The notes under the pieces: model-generated | Databases searched by the model: none | The model's input: the letters and a program-made list of their open reading frames with translations, nothing else | Told to the model about the DNA's origin: nothing | Shown: one piece after another, positions 1 through 7,853 of the stretch | Numbering within the stretch: position 1 is the first letter of the stretch | Layout: each line of letters begins with the position of its first letter | Program-made: the position numbers and the translations under genes | Source: Gammaproteobacteria bacterium | GTDB lineage: Bacteria > Pseudomonadota > Gammaproteobacteria > Pseudomonadales > Azotimanducaceae | Assembly (NCBI GenBank): GCA_026706425.1 | Contig: JAPOYW010000601.1 | Span: 1 to 9,202, forward strand | Length of the DNA: 9,202 nucleotides | Direction: 5' to 3'

Positions 1-416
1 AGACGAATAGCGTGTAGCGTACCGGCACTGGAGCCAGATCATCGTGTTGGTGCACCACGCGTCGGAAGGAGCCAAGTGAGGAGGCTCTCCATAGACCTAC
101 CTGCAATCGTATCCCGGCTGATGCTTGGTAGGCAACGGAATTAGGGTGGGCCCGTTCTTTCCAAGGGTGCTTTTCGGCCGTCGCGCTTGACGGTATGCAT
201 CACGGTCGAACGCATGTGATTGAACGTCAAGTTCCCCAGCACTGCGGTGTCAGATTGTGCGACGCGTGCTCCTTGACACCTGTGCACTGTGCTGGGGGAC
301 GGCGACGACGTGGAGCACAGCTCGGCAATCCCCCGCTGTTACTCTTTTCGGCGCTTCGCTGCGACTCCGCACAAGGTGGACGGTGGGAGTTTGCCCTGAT
401 TCTCGCAGTCTTTTAG
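1..416. other. Non-coding or unrecognised stretch beyond the operon end
   Basis: No recognisable gene. The base composition is lower in GC than the operon (about 58% over the first 180 bases by hand count). Apart from the inverted repeat at 234-297 I found only short 5-bp hairpins (178-182 with 189-193; 317-321 with 335-339) and no T-tract terminator for the minus-strand operon. Two frames are open across the left edge: plus frame 1, ending at TAG 142-144, and a minus frame passing GTG codons near 55-60. Either could be the end or beginning of a neighbouring gene, but neither shows a motif or a ribosome site. Confidence 0.5.
234..297. repeat. Two-part imperfect inverted repeat downstream of the operon
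   Basis: The outer arms are perfect 9-mers: CCCCAGCAC at 234-242 and GTGCTGGGG at 289-297. The inner arms are perfect 7-mers: GGTGTCA at 246-252 and TGACACC at 274-280. The arms nest, with 3 nt on the left and 8 nt on the right between them and a loop of about 21 nt, so either strand could fold into an interrupted hairpin. Neither side has a T-run on the strand leaving the hairpin, so it does not look like a standard intrinsic terminator. It could be a factor-assisted terminator or 3' end-protecting structure of the operon mRNA, a protein site, or a chance repeat. Confidence 0.4.
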
Positions 417-3400
417 CTACCCGCCAGCGCTGAGTTGGCGGAAGTACTCCGCCACCGCTTCGGAATCGTAGCCCTCTTCGCGTTCCTCGGCGCGGACCGG
501 CGTGCCGTCCACCTTGCGCAGCGCGATTTCCATTTGATCGAGTTCGGCGAGCGTCAGCCGATACAGGCGTTCTCGATTGGCGTCGCTCGCGCCTAGACCG
601 CGATAGGCATGTCGGGTCTCGGCGAGGTCGAGAACGCCCTGCGCGCCGAGTACTTCCTCCGCCAGATCCCTGGCGGCGTCGGCGACTTCGCGCAGTGTTC
701 GGGGGTCGCCGCCCGGGCCGGCGGCGGTCAATCGGCGACGCAGCGCCTGAACGTCGGCCACTGTGGCGGGCGACGCCGAGTTCGCGTCTGTGCTCTCGAA
801 TCGTTCCACGGCGTGAGCCAGTCGGTTGCTCAGTCGGTTGAGGGCGTCGTAGACGGGTCGTTCGCGATTCTGGATGAACAGGGGCCGACCCATCTCGAAG
901 TAGTCGGCCGCCATCGTGAGCTGGTCGACGACCCGGCTGTCGGTGAGATCGTCCAAGGCCCGGTCGAGCAGCCGTGTCAGGTCGGCGTCCTCGTTCGAGG
1001 ACTGGGCCAGTTGTTGCCGAAGGTTCGACACGTCTGCGGCGATGCGCTCCACGTCCTCCCTCATACGTCGCTTCGTTTGAGCTTCCTCGTCGAAGTCGGA
1101 GCCGCGGTAGGTATACGACCTGCCTTGGCGATACGCCTCCACGACCTCGTCTCTCAATGCTTGTAGGCGTTTGAGGGAACGCTCCTGTTCCGCGAGCAGG
1201 TCGTCCGCCCGGCGCTGCGCGTCGCGCAAACCCGCACCGAGCGCGTCGCGCTGATCCTGGAGAAGCTGGTCCGCCGCTCGGCGGAGGGCGTCCGCTCCCT
1301 GTCGGAACGCCTCGGCGGCGGTTCCGGACTCTCGTTCGCGGTCTCCGGAGGCAAGCGATCGCTCGATCGCTTCCCGGGCCCGTTCGAGATCGGCCAGCGT
1401 GCCGCGGATATCGGGGCGTGGGTTTGCGCCCGACGGCGTGCCGCCCGCAGCGGGCGTTGCCGACGAACGCGACGCGGGTTGTGAACCGTTTGGCTGGCGG
1501 TCCGCCCGCTCCGACGACTGGTTCGAGTCGTTGGCGAGCTGGTCGCGCAACTGTTCGAGCTCACGCTTCAGACGCTCCAATTGCCAGCGGGACAGCGGTC
1601 TTTCTTGACCGCCCGGCTGCTCGTGGGCGCGTGCGAGTTCCTCGCTCCGCCTGGCAAGCTCCGTTAGGCGATGCCACTCGGACTCGGCCTCCTGCGATGC
1701 ACGGGCACCGCCCACGGGCGTCTGGGGAGACTCGTAGCGGTTCTGCTCCGGGTCGGTCTCCAAGTCGAACAACTCGGATAGCGACCGGCTCACCGAGTCG
1801 CCGGCGCTGTTGCTCGAGAGTGTCACGTTGATGTCGCGCAGGCTCGCCTCCGCGGTCAGCAAGTGCTGCAAGGCGCGTTGTTCGGGCTGAACCGCGTCGT
1901 CGATGAGGTGGCTCGCGAGCGTATCGGCGGCGACTTTCATCTGCGCGGCGGCCTGGCCAAGCTCGGCCACGTAGGGTTCCACCTCGTCGTTCACAGAGAG
2001 TCTCCGACCCTGGGCGCGGGCGACCAGGGTCTCGACCTGCTCCATGAGTGTCCTCTGCAGAACGCCGACCAGGTCGACCTGGTCCCGCAAGTCGCTTCCC
2101 GCGCGGGCGCCGGTGTCGCGGTCCTGGATCAGGTTCCAGGTCGCATTCACGATCTCGCGCTGACGGTTTGACAGTTCCTGATCGCGCGCGCCGCCCCCGC
2201 CGTTGCCGCCACTGTCGGCGCTGTTGGCGCCCGTGTCCCGGTAGTGCTTGTCGAACGCACGCACATCCACGAAATAGAGGGCGGTCTTCGTCGATTGCCT
2301 ATGGTCTCGGGCGACCGCATGGACGGACACCACGTCGCCCGGCCGGATCGCACGTTGCTCGTCGCCGACCGCGAGATCCTCCAGGAAGATCGTATGGCTC
2401 GCGTCGGCCTCTCGTTCGACGGTTGTCGTTTGGCGGTCCACGCTGGTCCAGTCGCTGCCGTTGACGGCATAGCGGACGGTCAGGGACTCGATGCCGAAGT
2501 CGTCCTCCGCGCTGAACCGAAGCGCGACTTCCTCGATGGCCGTGGCGGACTGATCGCGGCCGGGAAACGCGAATCTGACGTCCGGCGGCCGATCGTGGAC
2601 CAGGTCGATCAGGTATTCGTCGCTGATCCGCACCACCTCGCCGCGATGCCGGACGGCGACGTGCCAGGTTCCGGGAGCGTCGATCGTGAACATGCCGGCG
2701 CCGTCGTCGAGATCGAGCGCCTGGTCGTTGACGACCAGATGCGCGTCGTCGAGCGGCAGGCTCGCCCGGATTCGAGTGTCGACCCGCGTCCCCTCCACGC
2801 CGGCGATGTCGCCGTGGTCCTGCGTGGTGTTCGGCAGCCGGGTCCAGGCGGGATAGTCGAGGGCCAGTTCGACGCTCTCGACCACGGGGAGGTCGGCAAC
2901 CTCGATGCGGAAGCGAGCCGAGTTCAGCCGGCCGTCCCGGGTCGCTGCGCCTGCGCTGACGTAGTACTCCACGGCCTCGTTGACGGCGACCAGCACGAAC
3001 TCGTGGGCGCCGTCCTGGGACGCGGGCAACATGGTTGCCCGTTCCCAGCGGCCGGAGCCCGCAAACGAGGCATTGACCGCCAGGACATCCGCCGCGAAAC
3101 CATGGGGCCTGGCACGGACGAGTACATCGGCCCCGCGTGGCACGACCACGTCGCCGGGCTCGACGATGATCTTCGGCCGGGTATCTGCAAGCAGGTCGCC
3201 CGTCCAAAGCCGTTCGGCCGGCAGGCGCCAACTTGCCGGGGCGGAATCGTAGGTCAGGTACAACGTCAATACCGCCGCCGCGAGGATCGCGAGTGGGGGT
3301 AGCAGCAGCCAGGTCGGCGCGGCGCGTCGCGGGGGATGCTCTAGAGCGACCTCGAGAGCATGTCCGGCCAGGTGCGGCAACAGCGCCGGGCGTCGCTGCC

Positions 3401-3749
3401 GTCGCGATGCATCAAGCCAGGTGATCAGGCGGCCATCGAAGGCGGGAATTCGGCGCTCGACGTGGCGGGCGGTCCTGCGCGCACCGATCCGACGAAGGAC
3501 GCAGGCGACGATCGTGGCAATGCCGATCCCGTAGAGAAGTATCCGCGCCGCCACGATCCAGCCTTCCGAGGGCACGACATGGGCCGCCATGGCCGCGAGG
3601 GCGACCGTCAATATGGCGAGAACGGCGACCCCTGCGACGGCGATCCGGAGCCGAGCGATCCACTTGAGGCGCGTCCGGCATCGGGCCAGGTATCGACCCA
3701 TCGCCGGGCCGGCGTGGTCGCGGTCGCCCTTGGCCATGGCGTCCGTCAT
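417..3749 (-). CDS. DUF4175-like membrane protein with long coiled-coil C-terminus
   Basis: Last gene of the operon, 1110 residues from ATG 3749. Three membrane segments lie at about residues 36-57, 64-84 and 146-166. Beta-rich Ig-like regions follow at about 190-290, 290-385 and 388-497, including PPDVRF and AEDDFGIESLTVRY, a segment typical of these large MoxR-operon proteins. From about 520 to 1080 the chain is charged and helical (probable coiled coils), broken by a disordered Ser/Gly/Pro linker at about 741-780 (bases 1410-1529). The C-terminus YDSEAVAEYFRQLS matches the conserved tail of the family. The topology suggests a membrane anchor with a large, probably periplasmic, rod. It may fill the place that BatD, an Ig-domain protein, has in classical Bat operons; this is inference. 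Start choice: ATG 3749 gives the same ATGA overlap as the other junctions and has a GGGGG ribosome site; an in-frame ATG at 3794 would add 15 poorly supported residues. The DUF4175 assignment is from layout and motifs, not a profile search. Confidence 0.85.
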   Translation of the reverse strand: MTDAMAKGDRDHAGPAMGRYLARCRTRLKWIARLRIAVAGVAVLAILTVALAAMAAHVVPSEGWIVAARILLYGIGIATIVACVLRRIGARRTARHVERRIPAFDGRLITWLDASRRQRRPALLPHLAGHALEVALEHPPRRAAPTWLLLPPLAILAAAVLTLYLTYDSAPASWRLPAERLWTGDLLADTRPKIIVEPGDVVVPRGADVLVRARPHGFAADVLAVNASFAGSGRWERATMLPASQDGAHEFVLVAVNEAVEYYVSAGAATRDGRLNSARFRIEVADLPVVESVELALDYPAWTRLPNTTQDHGDIAGVEGTRVDTRIRASLPLDDAHLVVNDQALDLDDGAGMFTIDAPGTWHVAVRHRGEVVRISDEYLIDLVHDRPPDVRFAFPGRDQSATAIEEVALRFSAEDDFGIESLTVRYAVNGSDWTSVDRQTTTVEREADASHTIFLEDLAVGDEQRAIRPGDVVSVHAVARDHRQSTKTALYFVDVRAFDKHYRDTGANSADSGGNGGGGARDQELSNRQREIVNATWNLIQDRDTGARAGSDLRDQVDLVGVLQRTLMEQVETLVARAQGRRLSVNDEVEPYVAELGQAAAQMKVAADTLASHLIDDAVQPEQRALQHLLTAEASLRDINVTLSSNSAGDSVSRSLSELFDLETDPEQNRYESPQTPVGGARASQEAESEWHRLTELARRSEELARAHEQPGGQERPLSRWQLERLKRELEQLRDQLANDSNQSSERADRQPNGSQPASRSSATPAAGGTPSGANPRPDIRGTLADLERAREAIERSLASGDRERESGTAAEAFRQGADALRRAADQLLQDQRDALGAGLRDAQRRADDLLAEQERSLKRLQALRDEVVEAYRQGRSYTYRGSDFDEEAQTKRRMREDVERIAADVSNLRQQLAQSSNEDADLTRLLDRALDDLTDSRVVDQLTMAADYFEMGRPLFIQNRERPVYDALNRLSNRLAHAVERFESTDANSASPATVADVQALRRRLTAAGPGGDPRTLREVADAARDLAEEVLGAQGVLDLAETRHAYRGLGASDANRERLYRLTLAELDQMEIALRKVDGTPVRAEEREEGYDSEAVAEYFRQLSAGG

Positions 3750-5758
3750 GCCGTCGCCCCCGTTCGCCAATTGACAAGCCCGCGAACACTCCATTCAAGC
3801 CGTCCGACGTTGGCGGCCAAGGACTCGGTGAGCAGCAACACCGCGGCCAACACCAGCAGCCAAGGTGCCAGTGGGTACATCGGGCGTTCGGCGGCCATCG
3901 GATCGATGGCGCGTTCGCTTCTCGAGCCCCCCGGGTCCCGCATCGCTTCGCGGCCTGCGGTCGCGGTCGCGGCCTGCCAACGCTCGAGAAGCTCGGCAGG
4001 GACGCTTCGGAGGTCCGACTCCCGCGGATCGATGTTCACCGCCATCGACGCCTCGCGTCCCGGCGCGCGCACCGTGTAGAACCCCGGCCGCGGAATCCGC
4101 ACCACGGGCCGCGTCGAGGTGTTGGAGAGGGCAAGGACGCGTTGACCGCCCGCATCGAAGATCTGCGCCGAACTCGCGGGAATCGAAAGCGCCTGGCCCG
4201 CCGTCGCGGCCAGCGGCAGGTTCTGTGCGAGGTAGTCGACGGCGCTTCCGACGAAGCCGACGAACGCAGGCCGGAGGACCAGCGAACTCCACTCGCGGTC
4301 TAGTGCGGTCAGGAGTACGAGGAGACGCCCCTTGCCGACGCGTTTCTCGACGACGAATGGCGCATCGACCTCGGAACGGTGTCCGCCCGACCTGGGAACG
4401 AGCGCCAGGATGGTCTCGCCGGGTCGGGTGGGCAGCGACAGGGACCGTTCGACTTCCACCGCGGGCATGGCGGAATGGAAGGACTGGGCGAGGGGATGCT
4501 CGGTGTCGAGGGCGACGACGCTCCGAACCCCGCCGACGATGCTGCCGGTCAGCGTGTCGCCGTCGAGAGGAAGGGATCCCATTCGCTGCACGCGCGGACC
4601 AACGATCACCAATGTGCCGCCCCCTTCGTCGAGGTGTCGTTCGAGTCGCCGCCGCAAAGGCGTCGAGATCTCGCCGGGGTCCACGACGATGGCCGCATCG
4701 ACGGAACCCGGCCAGTCGCCGGCCGCGTCGGCCCGGACGGGCTCGGCGACGCCATTGGCTTTGAGCGCGGCGAGGAGGAACTGCAGCGCGGTCGCATCGC
4801 CCTCGCCCGATCCGCCCGGGAGGACCGCCACCGTGGTGGCGTCCCGTGCTGGTTGCACCAGGCGAAACACGTCGTCAACGGGAAACCCATCGCCGGCGGC
4901 GAGACCCACTTCCAGGAGCGCTGTCCCGCGTTCCGGAAGCACACCATCTCGGAGATCGAAACGGGCCACGGCTGGCGTACCGGCCACCGCGGCCACCGTC
5001 GTACGTCCGATCTCCTTGTCGTCCAATCGCAGCTCGAGGTCGATTTCCTTGCTCCCGCCGTGGCCCGCAATCACTGCCTCGAGTTGGCCACCGTGAACGG
5101 CTGCGGACGTGATCGTCCAATTATCCGCCTGCACCCCGACACGATGCAGCACATAGGGCCACTTCGTCCCCTCGACGAGGGCGTTGAATCGAGCGGGCAC
5201 TGCGCTCGCCTGGAAGTCGGAGACCAGGTGCACCTCCCAGTGGCGTTCCCGTTCCGGCAACGAGGCGATCAGCCCGTCGAGCCTTGCGGGCAGTCCGGCG
5301 AAGTCGAAGCGCGCGAAACCGGGTTCCGCCGACCGGATGTCGCCGACGAGGGTCAACCGCTCGCCGGCCAGCGCGACGGACGCATCGTCGGACGCGTCGA
5401 CAAGGTCGTCCACGACGCGCATGGCCTGCTGCCACGCCCCGTCCTGTCGCATCGAGAGCGAACCGTCGACGACCACGAGCCTTGCCCGATCCCGCGTCTC
5501 CGGATCCGCGCGGGTCGCCGTCTCGAACACGGGTTCGGCGAAGGCCAGGGTGACGACCGCGAGCGCCGCCAAGCGCAGGGCCAGCAGGACCCTGTGCGCG
5601 AGGGAGCGACGCGTGACGATCGGTTCGTCGGTCTCGCGCATCAGCATGAGCGAACTGACATCCCGTTCCGCGGGTTCCCGTTGGCTCATCCGGTGCAGCC
5701 ACAGGGGCACGGCCAGCGCGGCCAGGCCGGCCAGGAACGCACCGGCGAGCAGACTCAC
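3746..5758 (-). CDS. BatA-like membrane vWA protein with glutamine-amidotransferase-like middle region
   Basis: A complete 670-residue protein. The N-terminus (MSLLAGAFLAGLAALAVPLWLHR) is the double-transmembrane BatA type: membrane segments at about residues 3-21 and 53-76. A vWA domain follows with MIDAS DGSLS at 98-102 and VSDFQ at 179-183, but I see no Thr at the usual second position (AGLPARL at 154-160). Residues about 305-390 resemble the flavodoxin/glutamine-amidotransferase-like fold common in this family, with a strand ending VIVGP and no catalytic Cys, so not an amidotransferase. After an Ig-like stretch comes NIDPRESDL at 575-583, a family landmark, then a third membrane segment at about 628-649. 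It probably anchors the MoxR/DUF58 pair at the membrane. The GTG start at 5758 overlaps the DUF58 stop (GTGA); the family-typical first residues fix this start. The family is clear; the function is inferred from context. Confidence 0.93.
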   Translation of the reverse strand: MSLLAGAFLAGLAALAVPLWLHRMSQREPAERDVSSLMLMRETDEPIVTRRSLAHRVLLALRLAALAVVTLAFAEPVFETATRADPETRDRARLVVVDGSLSMRQDGAWQQAMRVVDDLVDASDDASVALAGERLTLVGDIRSAEPGFARFDFAGLPARLDGLIASLPERERHWEVHLVSDFQASAVPARFNALVEGTKWPYVLHRVGVQADNWTITSAAVHGGQLEAVIAGHGGSKEIDLELRLDDKEIGRTTVAAVAGTPAVARFDLRDGVLPERGTALLEVGLAAGDGFPVDDVFRLVQPARDATTVAVLPGGSGEGDATALQFLLAALKANGVAEPVRADAAGDWPGSVDAAIVVDPGEISTPLRRRLERHLDEGGGTLVIVGPRVQRMGSLPLDGDTLTGSIVGGVRSVVALDTEHPLAQSFHSAMPAVEVERSLSLPTRPGETILALVPRSGGHRSEVDAPFVVEKRVGKGRLLVLLTALDREWSSLVLRPAFVGFVGSAVDYLAQNLPLAATAGQALSIPASSAQIFDAGGQRVLALSNTSTRPVVRIPRPGFYTVRAPGREASMAVNIDPRESDLRSVPAELLERWQAATATAGREAMRDPGGSRSERAIDPMAAERPMYPLAPWLLVLAAVLLLTESLAANVGRLEWSVRGLVNWRTGATA
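3757..3761 (-). promoter_or_regulatory. Ribosome binding site supporting the 3749 start of the DUF4175-like gene
   Basis: On the minus strand this is GGGGG, 7 nt before the ATG at 3749. The alternative ATG at 3794 has no comparable G-rich site at that distance. With the ATGA overlap, this decides the start. A G-run in high-GC DNA is weak evidence taken alone. Confidence 0.45.
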
Positions 5759-6762
5759 GGTCGACGTACCCGAAACCGCAGGTACTGGGCAAGTGCCCGG
5801 TCGAGGGGTTCGTCGGCGTTGAGTCGGACGTAGTCGGCCCCGACGGCACCCGCTTCGCGCCGGAGAGCTTGTTCGTGAGCGGTCAGACGTTGCGGGTAGC
5901 GGAACCGCAGGTCGTTGGCGTCGACTTCGATGACGTCACCCGTCTCGACATCGCGCAACGTGGCATGTCCTCCGAACGCACGGCGGAAACGAGGCCCGCC
6001 CCGTACCCGGGGCGCCCTCTCCGCTTGGTCGAGCAGGTGAAAGACGATGAGATCGTGGCCCCGGGAACCGAGAATGCGGAGGGCGCTGCCGAAATCCGCG
6101 GGATCGCAATAGAAGTCCGAGACGGCGGCGATGACGCCGCGCTTTGCGAGTCGGCTCGCGGCATGGGTAAACGCCTCGCGCCAGTCGGAGCCGCCGAGGG
6201 GTTCCATCTCGTCGAGGCGATGGTAGATCGCCTGGAGGTTTCCCTGGCCGGGCCGTGGCGGGATGTACGCCCGGGCGTGTTCGTCGAAGACCAAGAGCCC
6301 CACCGCATCGTGTTGCCGGGCCGCGATGAACGCCAGTGCCGCAGCGAGATAGGCGGCATACCGGAGCTTCGTGGGTGCGCTGTTGCCGCGGTCGGCACCG
6401 GTGCCCGGCACGCCGAAGGCGTCCATGGACGCGCTGCCGTCGACTAGCACGAGGAGCCGGGTATTGGTCTCGCCCTCGAACAGTTTCAGGAGAGGCCGGT
6501 CGGTGCGGGCATAGGCGTTCCAGTCCACGAAACGCGGGTCGTCTCCGGGAACGTAGTCGCGGTACTCCGCGAACTCTTGGCTGAAGCCGGGCCGGTCGGT
6601 GTAGTGGGCACCGTGCAGTACGCCGTCGACGACCGACCGCGCAACCAGTTCAAGGGAACCGAGCCGGGCGAGGAGCGCTGGCGGGATCATTCGCGACGGA
6701 ACGCGCCGGCTACCGCCCGCCGTTGCGGTTGAGCGGCCCGCCCCGGCGCTCAAGTCGCTCAT
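5755..6762 (-). CDS. DUF58 domain protein with vWA-type metal-binding motif
   Basis: A complete 335-residue protein with no membrane segment, so probably cytoplasmic or peripheral. The DUF58 signature is clear at residues 63-95: EFAEYRDYVPGDDPR, then DWNAYARTDRPLLKLF. A vWA MIDAS motif follows directly, DGSAS at 108-112. The second metal-site element is GGSD at 190-193, with Ser where Thr is usual, and the third is the Asp of VSDF at 216, so the site looks functional. DUF58 proteins are the standard genetic partner of MoxR ATPases and are presumed adaptors that present a client or transmit ATPase motion; that role is inferred here from family and position. The first 24 residues are Gly/Ser/Arg-rich and unlike the family core, which would fit a start at Met25. 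The ATG at 6762 is preferred because it gives the 4-nt overlap with moxR and has a purine-rich site upstream. It could instead be described simply as a vWA protein. Confidence 0.95.
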   Translation of the reverse strand: MSDLSAGAGRSTATAGGSRRVPSRMIPPALLARLGSLELVARSVVDGVLHGAHYTDRPGFSQEFAEYRDYVPGDDPRFVDWNAYARTDRPLLKLFEGETNTRLLVLVDGSASMDAFGVPGTGADRGNSAPTKLRYAAYLAAALAFIAARQHDAVGLLVFDEHARAYIPPRPGQGNLQAIYHRLDEMEPLGGSDWREAFTHAASRLAKRGVIAAVSDFYCDPADFGSALRILGSRGHDLIVFHLLDQAERAPRVRGGPRFRRAFGGHATLRDVETGDVIEVDANDLRFRYPQRLTAHEQALRREAGAVGADYVRLNADEPLDRALAQYLRFRVRRP

Positions 6763-7853
6763 GCCGCGGCACTCTCTTCCGTCGAACCGGAGCCTGTGAC
6801 CTGATCGGCGTCGAAAGCCCTGGTGCCGGGCACCGCTACGCGCCGCGTCAGGTCGTCGATGATGTCCTCCACCGATATCCCGTCGGACTCCGCCAGGTAG
6901 TTGGCCTGCAGCCGGTGGCGGAGTACCGGGGGGGCCAGTGCCTGGATGTCGTGCGCGGTCACGTGGTAGCGGCCGGCCAGCAACGCCCGGGCCCGGGCGC
7001 CGAGGCAGAGGTAGATCGCGGCGCGCACGCTGGCGCCGTAGCGCAGGTATTTGTCCACCATCGCCGTCGCGTTGGCGGCACTGGGCCGTGTCGCACGGAC
7101 CAGGTTCACCGCGTACCGGGTTACGTCGTCGGAGACCGGGACCTCGCGAACCAGCCGTTGGTAGTCGAGGATGGCCTTGGCATCGGTTCGGGCGGACACC
7201 TCCTTGTCGACGATGCCGAGCACGTTGCGCTCGACCACCGCGACTTCCTCGTTCGCGTCCAGGTAGTCCAACAGGACGTTGAACACGAACCGGTCGAGCT
7301 GTGCCTCGGGCAGCGGATAGGTACCTTCCAGTTCGATCGGGTTCTGCGTCGCTAGGACGACGAACGGCCCCTCCAGTTCATAGGTCTTGCCCCGGGCGGT
7401 GACGCGAAGTTCCTGCATCGCTTCGAGCAGGGCGGACTGCGTCTTCGGCGGCGTTCGATTGATCTCGTCCGCAAGCAGAACCTGGGTGAAGATCGGCCCG
7501 GGTTCGAACCGCCAGCGGCGCGTGCCGGAGGCCGGATCCTCGTCGAGAATGTCGGTTCCGGTGACATCCGTGGGCATCAGGTCCGGCGTGAACTGGATGC
7601 GCTTGAAGTCGAGGCCGAGCGCTTGTGCCAGGGTGCGCACCATGAGTGTCTTGGCGGTCCCGGGCAATCCGGTGATCAGGCAGTGGCCACCGATGAGCAC
7701 GGAGATCAGCAACTGCTCGATGATCGCCTCCTGGCCCACGACGATGCGGCCGAGCGCTTCCCGGATGGCCGTCATGGTGGCGTGGAAATGGACTACGACT
7801 TCCTCCGGCGGCGTGTAGGAAGTCGATGGTTCGTCGGTTTGCGAATCGGTCAT
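6759..7853 (-). CDS. MoxR-family AAA+ ATPase
   Basis: A complete 364-residue cytoplasmic ATPase, within the usual size range for MoxR proteins. In order: Walker A GLPGTAKT at residues 62-69, Walker B ending in DE at 129-130 (LLADEINR), a sensor-1 region with ATQNP at 167-171, the family-typical EGTYPLPEAQLDRF stretch at 175-188 with the likely arginine finger, and a C-terminal AAA lid with GASVRA at 272-277 (usually GASPRA). All residues needed for ATP binding and hydrolysis are present. MoxR ATPases are thought to remodel or mature protein complexes through vWA-domain partners, which here would be the products of the next two genes. The ATG at 7853 overlaps the upstream stop by 4 nt and has only a weak GAG-type ribosome site, so translation is probably coupled. 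The stop overlaps the DUF58 start in the same way. The family call is secure; the client is unknown, so no gene symbol is given. Confidence 0.97.
   Translation of the reverse strand: MTDSQTDEPSTSYTPPEEVVVHFHATMTAIREALGRIVVGQEAIIEQLLISVLIGGHCLITGLPGTAKTLMVRTLAQALGLDFKRIQFTPDLMPTDVTGTDILDEDPASGTRRWRFEPGPIFTQVLLADEINRTPPKTQSALLEAMQELRVTARGKTYELEGPFVVLATQNPIELEGTYPLPEAQLDRFVFNVLLDYLDANEEVAVVERNVLGIVDKEVSARTDAKAILDYQRLVREVPVSDDVTRYAVNLVRATRPSAANATAMVDKYLRYGASVRAAIYLCLGARARALLAGRYHVTAHDIQALAPPVLRHRLQANYLAESDGISVEDIIDDLTRRVAVPGTRAFDADQVTGSGSTEESAAA
6771..6780 (-). promoter_or_regulatory. Ribosome binding site of the DUF58 gene
   Basis: On the minus strand this reads GGAAGAGAGT, a purine-rich Shine-Dalgarno-like site whose 3' end is 8 nt from the ATG at 6762. 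It lies inside the end of the moxR coding region and supports the overlapping start over the downstream Met25 codon. Confidence 0.55.

Noticed and set aside
1..144. Plus frame 1 open from the left edge to TAG at 142-144 as the tail of a neighbouring gene
   Set aside because: Only 47 codons with no recognisable motif. A competing minus-strand frame is also open there, so it cannot be supported.
317..349. Possible plus-strand terminator: 5-bp stem 317-321/335-339 followed by TACTCTTTT
   Set aside because: The stem is too short, the loop is 13 nt and the T-run is interrupted. No plus-strand gene ends upstream with support.
195..416. Plus-strand 73-codon frame ending right at the operon's stop codon
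   Set aside because: No ribosome site, no recognisable domain, and it includes the inverted repeat. The abutting stops look like coincidence.
2244..3302. Plus-strand open frame of 352 codons
   Set aside because: Antisense shadow of the DUF4175-like gene with no recognisable motif.
3747..3794. Upstream ATG at 3794 for the DUF4175-like gene
   Set aside because: It would create a 49-nt overlap with the BatA-like gene and has a weaker ribosome site. ATG 3749 matches the 4-nt overlap pattern of the other junctions.
4379..5833. Plus-strand open frame of 484 codons
   Set aside because: It lies entirely antisense to the BatA-like and DUF58 genes, which have clear family motifs. Long antisense frames are expected in high-GC DNA, and the translation shows no domain.
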